This document shows, piece by piece, positions 36,648 through 46,214 of a stretch of DNA of 64,000 nucleotides. How positions within the stretch are numbered: position 1 is the stretch's first letter; every line of letters begins with the position of its first letter. The stretch lies in the NCBI RefSeq assembly GCF_020164435.1, contig NZ_JAIUDQ010000007.1:124001-188000 (forward strand), given 5' to 3'. This DNA comes from Phyllobacterium lublinensis. GTDB taxonomy: Bacteria; Pseudomonadota; Alphaproteobacteria; Rhizobiales; Rhizobiaceae. The notes below the pieces were generated by a model. It made no database searches and was not told the origin of the DNA. It worked only from the letters and a program-made list of their open reading frames with translations. The translations under genes were made by a program, and so were the position numbers.

Positions 36648-39461
36648 TTACCTACCCGGACGCCCCGTCTTGCCCGGCCTGCGCTTCTTGCGCCCATCTC
36701 CAGCGTCTTCGTACGAACCTGCACCTGTCCGTTCTCGCCGTATGATCGTTTGATCGTTGCGGTTGGTTCCGGTGAAGGCCGGCTTTGCAGGGACGTTGCC
36801 GATCACCGGCTTTTCCGTACGGCCGACAGTCATCTCGTCGAGCGAATTCTTGCGGAACACCCCGCCAAGCGGACGGGTGGTGTCACCGCCCATTTCGTCG
36901 AGATCAGGTTTGCGGAACAGTGATGCGTCCGGATTGTCGTCATCGGTGACCACACGGTGCATGGCCCGGCCGGCATTATGCCTGCCCTTGGTCCGACCTG
37001 TAACAGGACTCTCAAGCTCTACCTCGCGCGCCATCGGATCGTCCGAAATAGCCAGTTCCGTCTCGCGCAGCCGTTTAATCTCGTCGCGCAAGCGCGCAGC
37101 CACTTCGAAATCGAGATCATCCGCAGCATCGCGCATCTGCTTCTGGAGATGTTCGAGGTGTGACTTGAGATTATTGCCGATCATTGCGCCGGATTCGGCA
37201 AAGCCCGAGATATCTGCGCGGACATGGTCGCGCTCGTAGACGCTGTCGAGGATGTCACCAATGTTCTTCTTGATACTCGCAGGCGTAATACCGTGTGCAG
37301 TATTGTAGGCCTCCTGCTTTTCACGACGGCGGTTAGTCTCCGCCATTGCCCGCTCCATCGAACCGGTGACGTGATCGGCGTAAAGGATAACCTTGCCATC
37401 GATGTTGCGCGCGGCACGGCCGATGGTCTGGATCAATGATGTCTCAGACCGCAGGAAACCTTCCTTGTCGGCATCCAGGATTGCAACAAAACCGCACTCC
37501 GGAATATCGAGCCCTTCGCGCAGCAGATTGATGCCGACGAGCACATCAAAGGCGCCAAGTCGCAAATCACGCAGGATTTCGATACGCTCCAGCGTGTCGA
37601 TATCAGAGTGCATGTAGCGCACGCGTATACCCTGCTCGTGCAAATACTCCGTCAGGTCTTCCGCCATGCGCTTGGTCAGTACGGTGACGAGCGTGCGATA
37701 GCCCTTTGCCGAAGTTTCGCGAATTTCGCCAAGAACGTCATCCACCTGGGATTTGGCAGGACGCACTTCGACGGGCGGATCGATGAGGCCTGTCGGCCGA
37801 ATGACCTGCTCGGCGAAGACACCACCGGATTCTTCCATTTCCCATGTGCTGGGCGTTGCGGAAACCGCAACCGTTTGCGGACGCATGGCGTCCCATTCCT
37901 CGAATCGCAACGGACGATTGTCCATGCATGAGGGCAGGCGGAATCCATATTCCGCAAGGGTCGCCTTGCGACGAAAGTCGCCCTTGTACATGGCGCCAAT
38001 TTGCGGAACCGTCACATGGCTCTCATCGATGAAAACAAGGGCGTTGTCGGGGATGTACTCGAACAATGTGGGTGGCGGCTCGCCAGGTTTCCGGCCTGTC
38101 AGATAGCGCGAGTAGTTCTCAATGCCAGCGCACGAGCCGGTCGCCTCCAGCATCTCCACGTCGAATGTGCAGCGCTGTTCAAGCCGTTGCGCCTCGAGCA
38201 GGCGTCCCGCCGCATTCAACTCGACCAGCCGGTGCTTCAACTCTTCCTTGATGGATTTAATGGCCTGATTGAGTGTCGGGCGCGGCGTTACATAGTGCGA
38301 ATTGGCATAGATCTTTACCGAGCGCAGGTCGCCTGTTTTCTGGCCGGTAAGCGGATCGAACTCGGTGATTGACTCGATCTCATCGCCGAACAGGGAGATG
38401 CGCCAGGCGCGATCCTCAAGGTGGGCAGGAAAGAGCTCGATCGTGTCACCGCGCACGCGGAACGAACCACGCGTGAAATCCATCTCGCGTCGCTTGTATT
38501 GCTGTGCCACCAGGTCTGCGAGCAATGCTCTCTGGTCAAGACGGTCGCCAATCTTCATTTCGAAGGTCATGGCGGTGTAGGTCTCGACGGAGCCGATACC
38601 GTAAATACATGAGACTGAGGCGACGATAATTACATCGTCGCGTTCCAGCAGTGAGCGGGTGGCCGAGTGGCGCATCCGGTCGATCTGCTCGTTGATCGAG
38701 GATTCCTTCTCGATATAGGTGTCCGACCTCGGCACGTACGCTTCAGGCTGGTAATAATCGTAATAGGAAACGAAATATTCGACCGCGTTATTCGGAAAGA
38801 ACGATTTGAATTCGCCATATAGCTGCGCCGCAAGTGTCTTGTTTGGCGCAAGGATCAGGGCTGGACGTTGCGTTTCTTCGATTACCTTGGCCATGGTGAA
38901 GGTCTTGCCGGAGCCCGTCACACCAAGCAAAACCTGCGTCCTGTCGTCTTCCTTGATCCCAGAAACCAGATCCCGTATCGCGGTCGGTTGATCACCGGAA
39001 GGCTGGAAGTCGGTTTCCATCCTTATCTGAATGCCGCCTTCCGATTTTTCGGGGCGCGCCGGCCGGTGCGGCTGCCACGCAGTGCCATTCTTGAACAGTG
39101 GATTGCCGCTCTCGATCAATGCGGCAAGCGCGGCGACCGTGGCAGTGGCGCCACCGGGCATGATGTTGCTGGCATCCTCCAGACCGATGTCGAGGCCGGC
39201 TACAGGATTGAGTCCCGCTGCGGCCCGCGTTTTCGGGTCGGTGGACCCGCCAATGGACGTACCGCGCGATGTTCGCGAAGCACTGGATTGCGTGCTTGGC
39301 GCTTTCCTTGGTTTTGTCGCTTTCGCCGAAGTTTGTGCCGAGCTTTCGGTTATTTGCTTTGCCCAATCGCTGATCGCACCGGTTAACGGTACGCCTTCCA
39401 GCTCGGGTTGGGGCTTTTCGCCGAAACCTTGCACTTCATACTTGTCAGGAGATTTAGCCAT
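36648..39461 (-). CDS. uvrB: UvrABC excinuclease subunit B
   Basis: A 937-residue nucleotide-excision repair helicase that loads on damaged DNA with UvrA and then recruits UvrC. About 145 residues of low-complexity N-terminal extension precede the conserved start ([15 protein letters not shown]); Walker A is [10 protein letters not shown] (about 180-189), the beta-hairpin region is [12 protein letters not shown], and helicase motifs include FIDESHVT and [13 protein letters not shown] motif follows ([20 protein letters not shown]) and then a further ~120-residue basic tail. The two extensions make it about 260 residues longer than the E. coli protein. Confidence 0.96.
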   Translation of the reverse strand: MAKSPDKYEVQGFGEKPQPELEGVPLTGAISDWAKQITESSAQTSAKATKPRKAPSTQSSASRTSRGTSIGGSTDPKTRAAAGLNPVAGLDIGLEDASNIMPGGATATVAALAALIESGNPLFKNGTAWQPHRPARPEKSEGGIQIRMETDFQPSGDQPTAIRDLVSGIKEDDRTQVLLGVTGSGKTFTMAKVIEETQRPALILAPNKTLAAQLYGEFKSFFPNNAVEYFVSYYDYYQPEAYVPRSDTYIEKESSINEQIDRMRHSATRSLLERDDVIIVASVSCIYGIGSVETYTAMTFEMKIGDRLDQRALLADLVAQQYKRREMDFTRGSFRVRGDTIELFPAHLEDRAWRISLFGDEIESITEFDPLTGQKTGDLRSVKIYANSHYVTPRPTLNQAIKSIKEELKHRLVELNAAGRLLEAQRLEQRCTFDVEMLEATGSCAGIENYSRYLTGRKPGEPPPTLFEYIPDNALVFIDESHVTVPQIGAMYKGDFRRKATLAEYGFRLPSCMDNRPLRFEEWDAMRPQTVAVSATPSTWEMEESGGVFAEQVIRPTGLIDPPVEVRPAKSQVDDVLGEIRETSAKGYRTLVTVLTKRMAEDLTEYLHEQGIRVRYMHSDIDTLERIEILRDLRLGAFDVLVGINLLREGLDIPECGFVAILDADKEGFLRSETSLIQTIGRAARNIDGKVILYADHVTGSMERAMAETNRRREKQEAYNTAHGITPASIKKNIGDILDSVYERDHVRADISGFAESGAMIGNNLKSHLEHLQKQMRDAADDLDFEVAARLRDEIKRLRETELAISDDPMAREVELESPVTGRTKGRHNAGRAMHRVVTDDDNPDASLFRKPDLDEMGGDTTRPLGGVFRKNSLDEMTVGRTEKPVIGNVPAKPAFTGTNRNDQTIIRRERTGAGSYEDAGDGRKKRRPGKTGRPGR

Positions 39462-39529
39462 AAGTTGAATATGGTGGGAGTCCGATAAAATGGGAAGAGC
39501 CGTGACTGGAAAAGTCGCCTGTGATCCGC

Positions 39530-39557
39530 TGCTCCTGACATAGTGCTGTCAGGAGCA
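39530..39557 (+). terminator. hairpin in the uvrB-HNH intergenic region
   Basis: Perfect 11-bp stem TGCTCCTGACA / TGTCAGGAGCA with loop TAGTGC, followed on the plus strand by TTTTACC. The HNH gene ends just beyond on the minus strand, where the T-run is absent. Orientation and purpose are therefore unclear. Confidence 0.4.
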
Positions 39558-39580
39558 TTTTACCTTAGAGCGTGCCGTGT

Positions 39581-40468
39581 TCAGCGCCGGAAGACGTTTT
39601 CGCGATGATAGCGCAGATAGTCCGGATGGGGACGATGGCTGTCGGTTTTCGGCAGCGCAATCTGACCCGATCCATTCAACAACCCGTCGATCCGTGTTTC
39701 GAAGTAACGACGGGATTTGAGTATCCGGTAATCGGCGTCAATCGACAGCAGACCCTTGTCGAACATCCAGTGCACGCAGCGTGAAAGTGCAATGCCGTTG
39801 CTCGCCGAATCGGGGCCTCCGGCCTCAACCGGCATGATATGTGCGCTTTCAACCTCGTAAGTCTGGTCTGGGGCCCGCATCGATATCCCAGTCATCGCGC
39901 AAGTCATGCCATAGGCATGTCCTACCAGTTGCCTGAAGGCCCGATCCCGCAGCGAGCGGGACGTCAGAATTCGTGTGCGTTCTTCTGCCGCCGGCCCGTC
40001 TTCGGCTAATCCTAGGGTAGGTTCCGATTCATGGTCGAGAGCGGCTCTGCCGAAAGCGGCCTCGATGATCCGGTAAAAGTTTCCATCGGCGATTGCCCTT
40101 ACCCCCTGTTGGTTAAGCGATGCATTTACCGATCCGTCGCTTTCGAGCATGCCGTCCTCGAAGTAAAGGATGGGTCCGTCGCGCACCTTGGAAGGGACTG
40201 GCTTCGGGAATTCGAGGAACTGCTCAAGTCTGGCCTCGCAATAGCCTGGATTGTTCGTGGAGATGTGGGCGGATGCGACATATGCTGCAGCAAAGTAACC
40301 CTCCGGACGGTTCCTTCGTTTGCCCGCTCGCCGCATTGGCAGATGGTAGATGATCCAGTCGCCAACGGCATCCCGAACTATTGCATAATATTTCTCTGGA
40401 AAGACAAACCGGCTTTCATAACTGTCGTTCGTATACGCCGTTGATTTAATATGGAATATCGCCACCAT
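39581..40468 (-). CDS. HNH endonuclease domain protein
   Basis: A 295-residue protein with an N-terminal domain of unknown fold (about 1-170, FPEKYYAIVRDAVGDWIIYH) and a C-terminal HNH nuclease core: CAMTGISM, VESAHIMPVEAGGPDSASNGIALS (the HNH His and Asn) and WMFDKGLLSID. This is the restriction-like HNH_2 type found as a single chromosomal gene in many rhizobia. No methylase partner is near, so classical restriction-modification is not supported. ATG 40468 or the overlapping GTG 40465 could be the start. Confidence 0.85.
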   Translation of the reverse strand: MVAIFHIKSTAYTNDSYESRFVFPEKYYAIVRDAVGDWIIYHLPMRRAGKRRNRPEGYFAAAYVASAHISTNNPGYCEARLEQFLEFPKPVPSKVRDGPILYFEDGMLESDGSVNASLNQQGVRAIADGNFYRIIEAAFGRAALDHESEPTLGLAEDGPAAEERTRILTSRSLRDRAFRQLVGHAYGMTCAMTGISMRAPDQTYEVESAHIMPVEAGGPDSASNGIALSRCVHWMFDKGLLSIDADYRILKSRRYFETRIDGLLNGSGQIALPKTDSHRPHPDYLRYHRENVFRR

Positions 40469-40593
40469 TAATCTGCAATCTGCCTGCCGAATAGAAACCT
40501 CGATTCAGCATGCTGGAGACCGCAACAGAGCGAAACGCATTTGAAATTGTATTTTCAGGATCCGTTCAATCTGGAATGGCGCCGGGCCATTGA

Positions 40594-40851
40594 TCAGCCA
40601 TAGCGGAGCTTGAGCCCGAGTATCGTCAGGATAAGCAGCAGTGTCACTCCGTTTGCCGCCATCACAGGCCACGAACCGATCATCATTCCGTAAATCAGCC
40701 AGAGGAAGACACCAAACACCAGCGAAATGTTCATGGACAAGGATATGCTTGCTGTATCGCGATGCCGCGCAATCTTGATGATCTGCGGGATCCAGCACAG
40801 TGTAGTAATCACGGCAGCAAGACTGCCGACGAGCTCAATATGGAGAGGCAC
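40594..40851 (-). CDS. SemiSWEET-family sugar transporter
   Basis: An 85-residue three-helix membrane protein of the SemiSWEET (MtN3/PQ-loop) family: the TLCWIPQIIKIARHRDTASI block contains the PQ motif, and the third helix ends GLKLRYG. Such half-units dimerise to make a sugar uniporter. It stands alone; the enolase-superfamily gene upstream on the same strand is 125 nt away, and a sugar-acid link is tempting but unproven. Confidence 0.85.
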   Translation of the reverse strand: MPLHIELVGSLAAVITTLCWIPQIIKIARHRDTASISLSMNISLVFGVFLWLIYGMMIGSWPVMAANGVTLLLILTILGLKLRYG

Positions 40852-40976
40852 GGAACGAACTTTCGATACGGGGAATGCGATTGATATATAAGAGGATTCT
40901 CCAAAGAAAATAAAGCGGATTCATGGCGTAAAGTTTGTGCGCGACAAATTTTTATTTGGCGCGTCGATAGCCCACT

Positions 40977-42173
40977 TCAGATGGTCAAAGGATCACGACC
41001 CATATTGAGGTGCAGGGCATGACCGTCATACGCGTTGGCTTCTGCTATCAATTCGTTCAACTCGACACCAAGGCCGGGTTCTGAGGATGGAATGACATAC
41101 CCGTTCTCCCAACGGATTGGCGTCTTGAGAATATCGGCATGAAATCCACTAAAGGCCTGAATGCATTCGAGAATAAGGAAATTCGGACTGCACGCTGAAA
41201 TCTGGATGTTGGCGGCACCGACGATTGGCCCGCAATAGAGATGCGGTGCTATCTGCGCATGAAACGTTTCGGCCATGCCGGCAATCTTCTTGGCTTCCAG
41301 GATCCCCCCTACACGACCAAGGTTCATCTGCAGGATGTTGGCGGCGCGGTTCACCAGCAAACGCTGAAACTCGTACTTCGTCGTCAGGCGCTCACCGGCG
41401 GCAATCGGAATAGACGTGTGTTGTTGCACGTAGCCCATGTTCTCCGGCATATCCGGCGGTACAGGCTCTTCAAGCCAAAGCGGATCGTAGGGTTCGAGCC
41501 GCTTTGCCAGTCTGACCGCACTCGTCGGCGTCATCTGACCGTGTGTGCCAAACAGCAAATCAGCCTTGGAGCCGACCGCCTCCCGCACAAGGCGGACGAA
41601 CTTCTCGCCGAGATCGAGCTGTTCGAGCGAGAGTTGGCGGGGATCAAACGAGGTATAGGGCGCTACAGGGTCGAACTTCACAGCAGTATAGCCTTGGGCG
41701 ACATATTCAGCGGCACGCTCGGCCGACGTCTCCGCATTCCAATAGATCTCGGATGTCTCGCCAAGTTCCGGCTTCGGGTAGAGGTAGGTATAGCTCCGGA
41801 GTCTCTCGTGCACCTTGCCCCCAAGCAACTCGTAGACGGGCTTGTCTGCCTCTTTGCCGATGATGTCCCAGCAGGCCATTTCAAGAGCCGATACCGCGCC
41901 CATGACCGTCACATCGGGCCGCTGTGTGAAGCCGCCGGAATAGGCGCGGCGAAAAAAGCGCTCGATGTGGTGCGGGTCTTCTCCGACGAGCCAGCGCTCC
42001 GCAATGTCCTCAATGACTTTGCGCATCACCTGCGGGCTGACGGTCGAGTTGTAGGCCTCGCCATAACCAACAACGCCGGAGTCCGTTGTAAGTTTGACGA
42101 ACAGGAACCAGGTCCCGCCAAACGATGGCGGTGGATTGCCAACCACGAAGGTTCTGACATCGGTGACTTTCAT
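40977..42173 (-). CDS. mandelate racemase/muconate lactonizing enzyme family (sugar-acid dehydratase-like)
   Basis: Predicted 398 residues, enolase-superfamily fold: capping domain (to about 125), then a barrel with the Lys-bearing YTAVKFDPVAPYTSFD strand and acidic metal ligands in LLFGTHGQ, LWLEEPVPP and AAGERLTT, and a late APHLYCGPIVGAAN. The pattern is closest to galactonate-type acid-sugar dehydratases, but the precise substrate is not decidable by eye. ATG 42173 has GCGGAGGGAGCC upstream; the frame is open to 42539 across the divergent thioesterase. Confidence 0.85.
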   Translation of the reverse strand: MKVTDVRTFVVGNPPPSFGGTWFLFVKLTTDSGVVGYGEAYNSTVSPQVMRKVIEDIAERWLVGEDPHHIERFFRRAYSGGFTQRPDVTVMGAVSALEMACWDIIGKEADKPVYELLGGKVHERLRSYTYLYPKPELGETSEIYWNAETSAERAAEYVAQGYTAVKFDPVAPYTSFDPRQLSLEQLDLGEKFVRLVREAVGSKADLLFGTHGQMTPTSAVRLAKRLEPYDPLWLEEPVPPDMPENMGYVQQHTSIPIAAGERLTTKYEFQRLLVNRAANILQMNLGRVGGILEAKKIAGMAETFHAQIAPHLYCGPIVGAANIQISACSPNFLILECIQAFSGFHADILKTPIRWENGYVIPSSEPGLGVELNELIAEANAYDGHALHLNMGRDPLTI

Positions 42174-42345
42174 GGCTCCCTCCGCACTCGTGAAGATACA
42201 GAGTAAGCCAGGCCCGTAACGATCCTGAAACTGCGCAACGACCCCGTATGTCGGGTTTCCGACAGTTGTTGCACGTCCCCCCTTTTCAATCCTGCCGGCG
42301 CACCGCATCATCGCGCGAACCAGCAACCACCCACGGAGACAGGAA

Positions 42346-42732
42346 TTGACCGAAGCGACAAAGCCAATTGGCGAACTGACCCTACGCACCCTTGCCATGC
42401 CGGCGGATGCCAATGCGGCGGGCGATATCTTCGGTGGCTGGGTCATGGCGCAGATGGATTTGTCCTGTGGTATCCGAGCGGCCGAAAGGGCACGCGGGCG
42501 TGTGGTGACGGCTGCGGTCAAGGAAATGGCCTTCGCCAAGCCGGTGAAGATCGGCGATACGCTCTGCGTTTATACCCATGTCGCCCATGTTGGGCGCACG
42601 TCGATCACGCTGAAGGTCGAAGCGTGGGCCCAGCGCTATCTGTCTGACCTGATGGAGCTGGTTACCCATGCCGACTTCGTCATGGTTGCCCTAGACAAGG
42701 ATGGCAAGCCGACACCCGTGCCTGCGATCTGA
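42346..42732 (+). CDS. acyl-CoA thioesterase, YciA type
   Basis: A 128-residue hot-dog thioesterase. PADANAAGDIFGGWVMAQMD carries the catalytic-site Asn/Asp pattern of YciA/BACH-type enzymes that hydrolyse acyl-CoAs, and VGRTSITLKVEAWAQR follows. It uses a TTG start at 42346: GGAG sits seven nt before it, and the first ATG is 17 codons in, after conserved family residues. Divergent from the dehydratase. Confidence 0.9.
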   Translation: MTEATKPIGELTLRTLAMPADANAAGDIFGGWVMAQMDLSCGIRAAERARGRVVTAAVKEMAFAKPVKIGDTLCVYTHVAHVGRTSITLKVEAWAQRYLSDLMELVTHADFVMVALDKDGKPTPVPAI

Positions 42733-42742
42733 TGGTTACCCT

Positions 42743-43159
42743 CTAGTCGCCGATCATGTACTTGTCCCAGTACCCGGCCTTTGATTCAATTTGCTCGACA
42801 ATGTCGACCCACAGACCGGAAGGGTCATGAAAACCGAACCGGCGCTGGCCGAACGGCTCGTCGGTCAGCGGATACTTGATATCGAGCCCTGTTGCGCTGA
42901 TCTTTTCAAATGCGGCCTTGGCATCGTCGACCTGAAGTTCGAAGCACATGCCTTTGCCGCTGAAACTTTCAGGTCCGGGTGGGGCGGATGGATGGTCGGG
43001 GGTCATGAAGGCGATCGAGGCTGACTGATCCTCGGTCGTGAGCCATGAGATCCACGTGCTGTCGAAGCCGCTAACGAAACCCAAGTGTCTGATCCAGAAA
43101 TCGCGACACGCTTCTTTGCGTGTGGTGACGATAATGGGATAGCGATCGGTAAAACGCAT
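42743..43159 (-). CDS. VOC-superfamily (glyoxalase/dioxygenase-like) protein
   Basis: Predicted 138 residues with the paired beta-alpha-beta repeats of the vicinal oxygen chelate fold: FWIRHLGFVSGFDSTWISWL early and MCFELQVDDAKAAFEKI, PFGQRRFGFHDPSGLWVDIVE later. The metal-binding set is incomplete by eye, so a catalytic role is not assured. ATG 43159 follows an unusually strong GGAGGAGGACC, which decides the start; the frame is open to 43525 but that part looks non-coding. Convergent with the thioesterase at 10 nt. Confidence 0.82.
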   Translation of the reverse strand: MRFTDRYPIIVTTRKEACRDFWIRHLGFVSGFDSTWISWLTTEDQSASIAFMTPDHPSAPPGPESFSGKGMCFELQVDDAKAAFEKISATGLDIKYPLTDEPFGQRRFGFHDPSGLWVDIVEQIESKAGYWDKYMIGD

Positions 43160-43491
43160 ATGGTCCTCCTCCGAATGGCGAATCCCCATATTAAAGGAGC
43201 CTTCAAAACGGTCAGGCAAGCCCCATTTGTCAGTAGCGTAAAAGACTATGTCTTCGGATGAGGCGGCGAACCGCGTGATATGCTGTATCCCACGTACGAT
43301 CTCTGATGCATCCATTGATGAAATCGTTGAATGTGTGAACTGCGTGGGGATCACCCATTCACAAACGTGGCAAATGCATGTTGTTCGAGTAGTGTCGCAT
43401 CCGATTCGTAATGTATTCGACAGTGAATGTTTTTGAACTTCGATACAACTGTCGTACCGGCAACAGTCATTCGCAAAATTGGGGTGCGGAC
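43160..43491. other. 332-nt divergent region between VOC gene and ltrA
   Basis: Minus-strand frame stays open across it by chance but has no ribosome site or recognisable domain. Promoters for both genes should be here. I see no clear operator or RNA structure. Confidence 0.45.
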
Positions 43492-44682
43492 GTGGCATTT
43501 TTCGGAGCGGTTCGAGACTACTCACGCAAGCGCGATGAGGCAGACAGCGCGAAGGTCGACTTTGTCGAACTGTTCTTCGATCTGGTTTTTGTCTTCGCGA
43601 TCACGCAAATATCGCATCTGCTGTTGCACGACCTGAGTATCAAGGGCCTTGCTGAAAGTGCCCTGATGCTCGCCGCCGTATGGTGGGTATGGGTCTATAC
43701 AATGTGGTGTACCAACTGGCTCGACCCGACAAGGTCACCGGTGCGGATTATGCTGTTCGTGCTTATGCTGGCGGGGCTTTTGTTATCAACTTCAATCCCA
43801 ACTGCTTTCGGCGAACGTGGACTGGTGTTTGCCTGTGCCTTTGTATTCATGCAAGTCGGACGCTCGACGTTCACGGTGTGGGCCTTGCGGCGTCACAATC
43901 ACTCCAACTACAGGAATTTCCAGCGGATCACGACATGGCTCGCCGTATCTGCCTGCTTCTGGATTGGCGGAGGTCTTGCTGAGCCAGAGGCCCGACTCTT
44001 CATTTGGACCGTCGCTTTGGCAATCGAGGTGGTTGGACCGGCATTTGGTTACTGGACACCGGGTCTGGGCTCGTCATCAACGACCGAATGGGATGTGGAT
44101 GGCAACCATATGGCGGAACGGGCCGCGCTCTTCATCATTATAGCTCTCGGTGAATCGATCCTGGTTTCGGGCGCCACTTTTACTGATCAGCAATGGAATT
44201 TGCTCTCTTTTTCGGCGTTTCTCACGACCTTTGTCGCGTCCGTTGCAATGTGGCTGATCTATTTCAACGTTGGCCAAGCAGTCGCCCATCACAAGATTGC
44301 GGCCACCAATGATCCTGGACGGATTGCCCGCGTGGCCTATACCTATATTCACATTTTGCTCGTCGCCGGCATAATCGTTGTGGCTGTGTCGGATGAACTC
44401 ATTCTGGCGCACCCGACAGGTCATTCGGATGCGGCTACGATCTGGACTTCCATCGGCGGAACGGCGCTCTATCTGGTCGGGAACCTGCTGTTCAAACTCT
44501 ATATCACTGGCAAGGTGCCACTCTCGCATCTGATCGGCCTTGGTCTCTGTGCTGTTCTGGCCTTCCTTGCCGCCGAGCTTTCACCCCTGTTGCTGGGTGC
44601 AACGACGAGCGCGATTCTGATCATCGTGACGGTTACGGAATATTGGGGGCGAGCAGAAGCTGATCATCCGGCTCAGTCGTAA
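43492..44682 (+). CDS. low temperature requirement protein A (LtrA) family membrane protein
   Basis: Predicted 396 residues, about ten membrane helices. KVDFVELFFDLVFVFAITQI is the LtrA signature, and HMAERAALFIIIALGESILV is the second conserved block. LtrA was named from a cold-growth phenotype in Listeria; the molecular function is unknown. GTG 43492 is chosen because GGGGTGCGGAC lies before it and the family N-terminus begins there; ATG 43411 is possible but adds a non-conserved stretch. Confidence 0.85.
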   Translation: MAFFGAVRDYSRKRDEADSAKVDFVELFFDLVFVFAITQISHLLLHDLSIKGLAESALMLAAVWWVWVYTMWCTNWLDPTRSPVRIMLFVLMLAGLLLSTSIPTAFGERGLVFACAFVFMQVGRSTFTVWALRRHNHSNYRNFQRITTWLAVSACFWIGGGLAEPEARLFIWTVALAIEVVGPAFGYWTPGLGSSSTTEWDVDGNHMAERAALFIIIALGESILVSGATFTDQQWNLLSFSAFLTTFVASVAMWLIYFNVGQAVAHHKIAATNDPGRIARVAYTYIHILLVAGIIVVAVSDELILAHPTGHSDAATIWTSIGGTALYLVGNLLFKLYITGKVPLSHLIGLGLCAVLAFLAAELSPLLLGATTSAILIIVTVTEYWGRAEADHPAQS

Positions 44683-44696
44683 CGACGGAACAGATG

Positions 44697-45668
44697 TTAC
44701 CGGCAGGCGCGGTGCCCGCTGCGCCGATGCATCAGGTCGAAATGGAAATGATCTCGGTGGAACCTGTCATAGCCTGGGCCAAGGACAGTCGTGAAGTAAT
44801 CGCAGGCGTCCGACCGCACTGAATTCAAAAGGCCGCGCTGGCGGAACGCGAAGAGACCGGGTTTCTGAACCTTGATCTGGCGGCCGTTGTTAAGCGTGAT
44901 CTTTGCTATGTCGAGCGCATTGCCCTTGGAATGCTCGGACATGCTCCGTCCGGGCTGACTGCTCATCGTGCGGCAGGAATAGCTGGATGCCTGGTGAATA
45001 GTGTTTATCCCGGACAGATAGCGAAGGCGGGTTGAAGGCGAGAGATCGCCCTTGACCCAGCGGGCGAACGCCAGGGTCATCTGGCAGTTCAGGGTGGCGT
45101 TCGGCTTGAGCTTGATGCGCCCGCTCGCGAATCCGCTCACCGTAAGCGGATGATCGATACGGCAAGCGCCTCCATTGTTGATCGGTTCGTGTTCCTGAAA
45201 GACGACACCAAGCCGCTTCAGTTGGGTTCGACAGGCGACCTCGCTGCCGGACATGGCATAAATACTTTCGCCCCGCGCTATTGGATCGCTTATGCCGCCG
45301 GCATATCCATAGCTATCGTCTTCAATGTCCTCGTTGGCGACTGGAGCTGGCTCCAGAGGGACGTCAAGCTGATTGTCCTGGTTGTCAAATTGCTCTTCTG
45401 GCGGTGTGGACAATGGCTGAACTTCTTCAGCGGCCATCTGTTCCGCCTCGGGGACTATGAGCCTTTGGGTGTCCTCGGCCGCTACCTGCTGGTTCTCTTC
45501 AGTGGCCAGGGACTGCTCTGCAACCATCGTACCCGTGCCGGTCCCGACGTCAGCCATTGGGCGCCGCACGTCGCCCATGCCGCAAGCGCTGAGCGCCGTG
45601 CACGAACCTAATACGACTATCGTTGAGATGCGCCTCAAGCGCTTAGCGGACGACAACGCAAAACTCAT
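44697..45668 (-). CDS. extensin-like (LAS/DD-peptidase-like fold) lipoprotein
   Basis: A 323-residue lipoprotein: signal peptide with lipobox TALSAC, an acidic low-complexity region (about 45-115, rich in Glu/Gln), then the extensin-like C-terminal domain. The latter has SEHSKGNALDIAKI and FHRDHFHFD, the His/Asp zinc pattern of LAS-type peptidases, so peptidoglycan cleavage is plausible. Convergent with ltrA. Confidence 0.86.
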   Translation of the reverse strand: MSFALSSAKRLRRISTIVVLGSCTALSACGMGDVRRPMADVGTGTGTMVAEQSLATEENQQVAAEDTQRLIVPEAEQMAAEEVQPLSTPPEEQFDNQDNQLDVPLEPAPVANEDIEDDSYGYAGGISDPIARGESIYAMSGSEVACRTQLKRLGVVFQEHEPINNGGACRIDHPLTVSGFASGRIKLKPNATLNCQMTLAFARWVKGDLSPSTRLRYLSGINTIHQASSYSCRTMSSQPGRSMSEHSKGNALDIAKITLNNGRQIKVQKPGLFAFRQRGLLNSVRSDACDYFTTVLGPGYDRFHRDHFHFDLMHRRSGHRACR

Positions 45669-45863
45669 GTCACCACATTCCCCTGCCTGATGCAGGTAAA
45701 AATAGTGCTAAATTGTAAAGGAAAGGTCAGCGCCGGCTTTAATGCCTGCGTAAGAAATGCGGCGCGAGCGATTGCCGCTTGCTTTCGGCGCTATTGGCAA
45801 TACATAGACGAAACCTGCCGAAACGCTGAATGAAGCTTCTCCCTCCTCCCAAAAGAGCCAGTC

Positions 45864-46214
45864 ATGCCAACCCTGCTTTCGCCCTCCGTCATGCCAATCC
45901 TGTTGCTCATCGTGTCGAATGTATTCATGACCTTCGCCTGGTATGGTCACCTGAAGTATCCGGCTGCGCCTCTGACCCCGGTGGTCTTTGGCAGTTGGAG
46001 CATCGCCCTGGTGGAATACTGGTTTGCGATCCCCGCAAACCGCATTGGCCATACGGTCTATTCTGCGGCCGAGCTGAAGACCATGCAGGAAGTGATCACA
46101 CTGGTCGTCTTCAGCGTGTTCTCGGTTTTCTACCTGAAGGAATCCTTTACCTGGCAGCACCTAGCAGGTTTCGCCCTCATAGCCGGGGGAGCGACATTGA
46201 TCTTCAAGGCCTGA
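45864..46214 (+). CDS. DMT-family small membrane protein (DUF486)
   Basis: A 116-residue four-helix membrane protein of DUF486, related to the drug/metabolite transporter superfamily. Conserved blocks: FMTFAWYGHLKY, WSIALVEYWFAIPANRIG, LKTMQEVITLVVFSVFSVFY. It has half the length of EamA proteins and probably dimerises. Its 3' end overlaps that of the convergent EamA gene by 11 nt. Confidence 0.87.
   Translation: MPTLLSPSVMPILLLIVSNVFMTFAWYGHLKYPAAPLTPVVFGSWSIALVEYWFAIPANRIGHTVYSAAELKTMQEVITLVVFSVFSVFYLKESFTWQHLAGFALIAGGATLIFKA

Noticed and set aside
39581-40468. Restriction-modification or anti-phage system around the HNH gene
   Set aside because: No methylase, toxin, reverse transcriptase or other defence gene is adjacent; neighbours are uvrB and SemiSWEET.
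41241-42206. 321-codon plus-strand ORF
   Set aside because: Antisense shadow of the enolase-superfamily gene.
43160-43525. N-terminal extension of the VOC protein
   Set aside because: The frame is open by chance; the strong GGAGGAGG site before 43159 sets the start and the extension has no recognisable domain.
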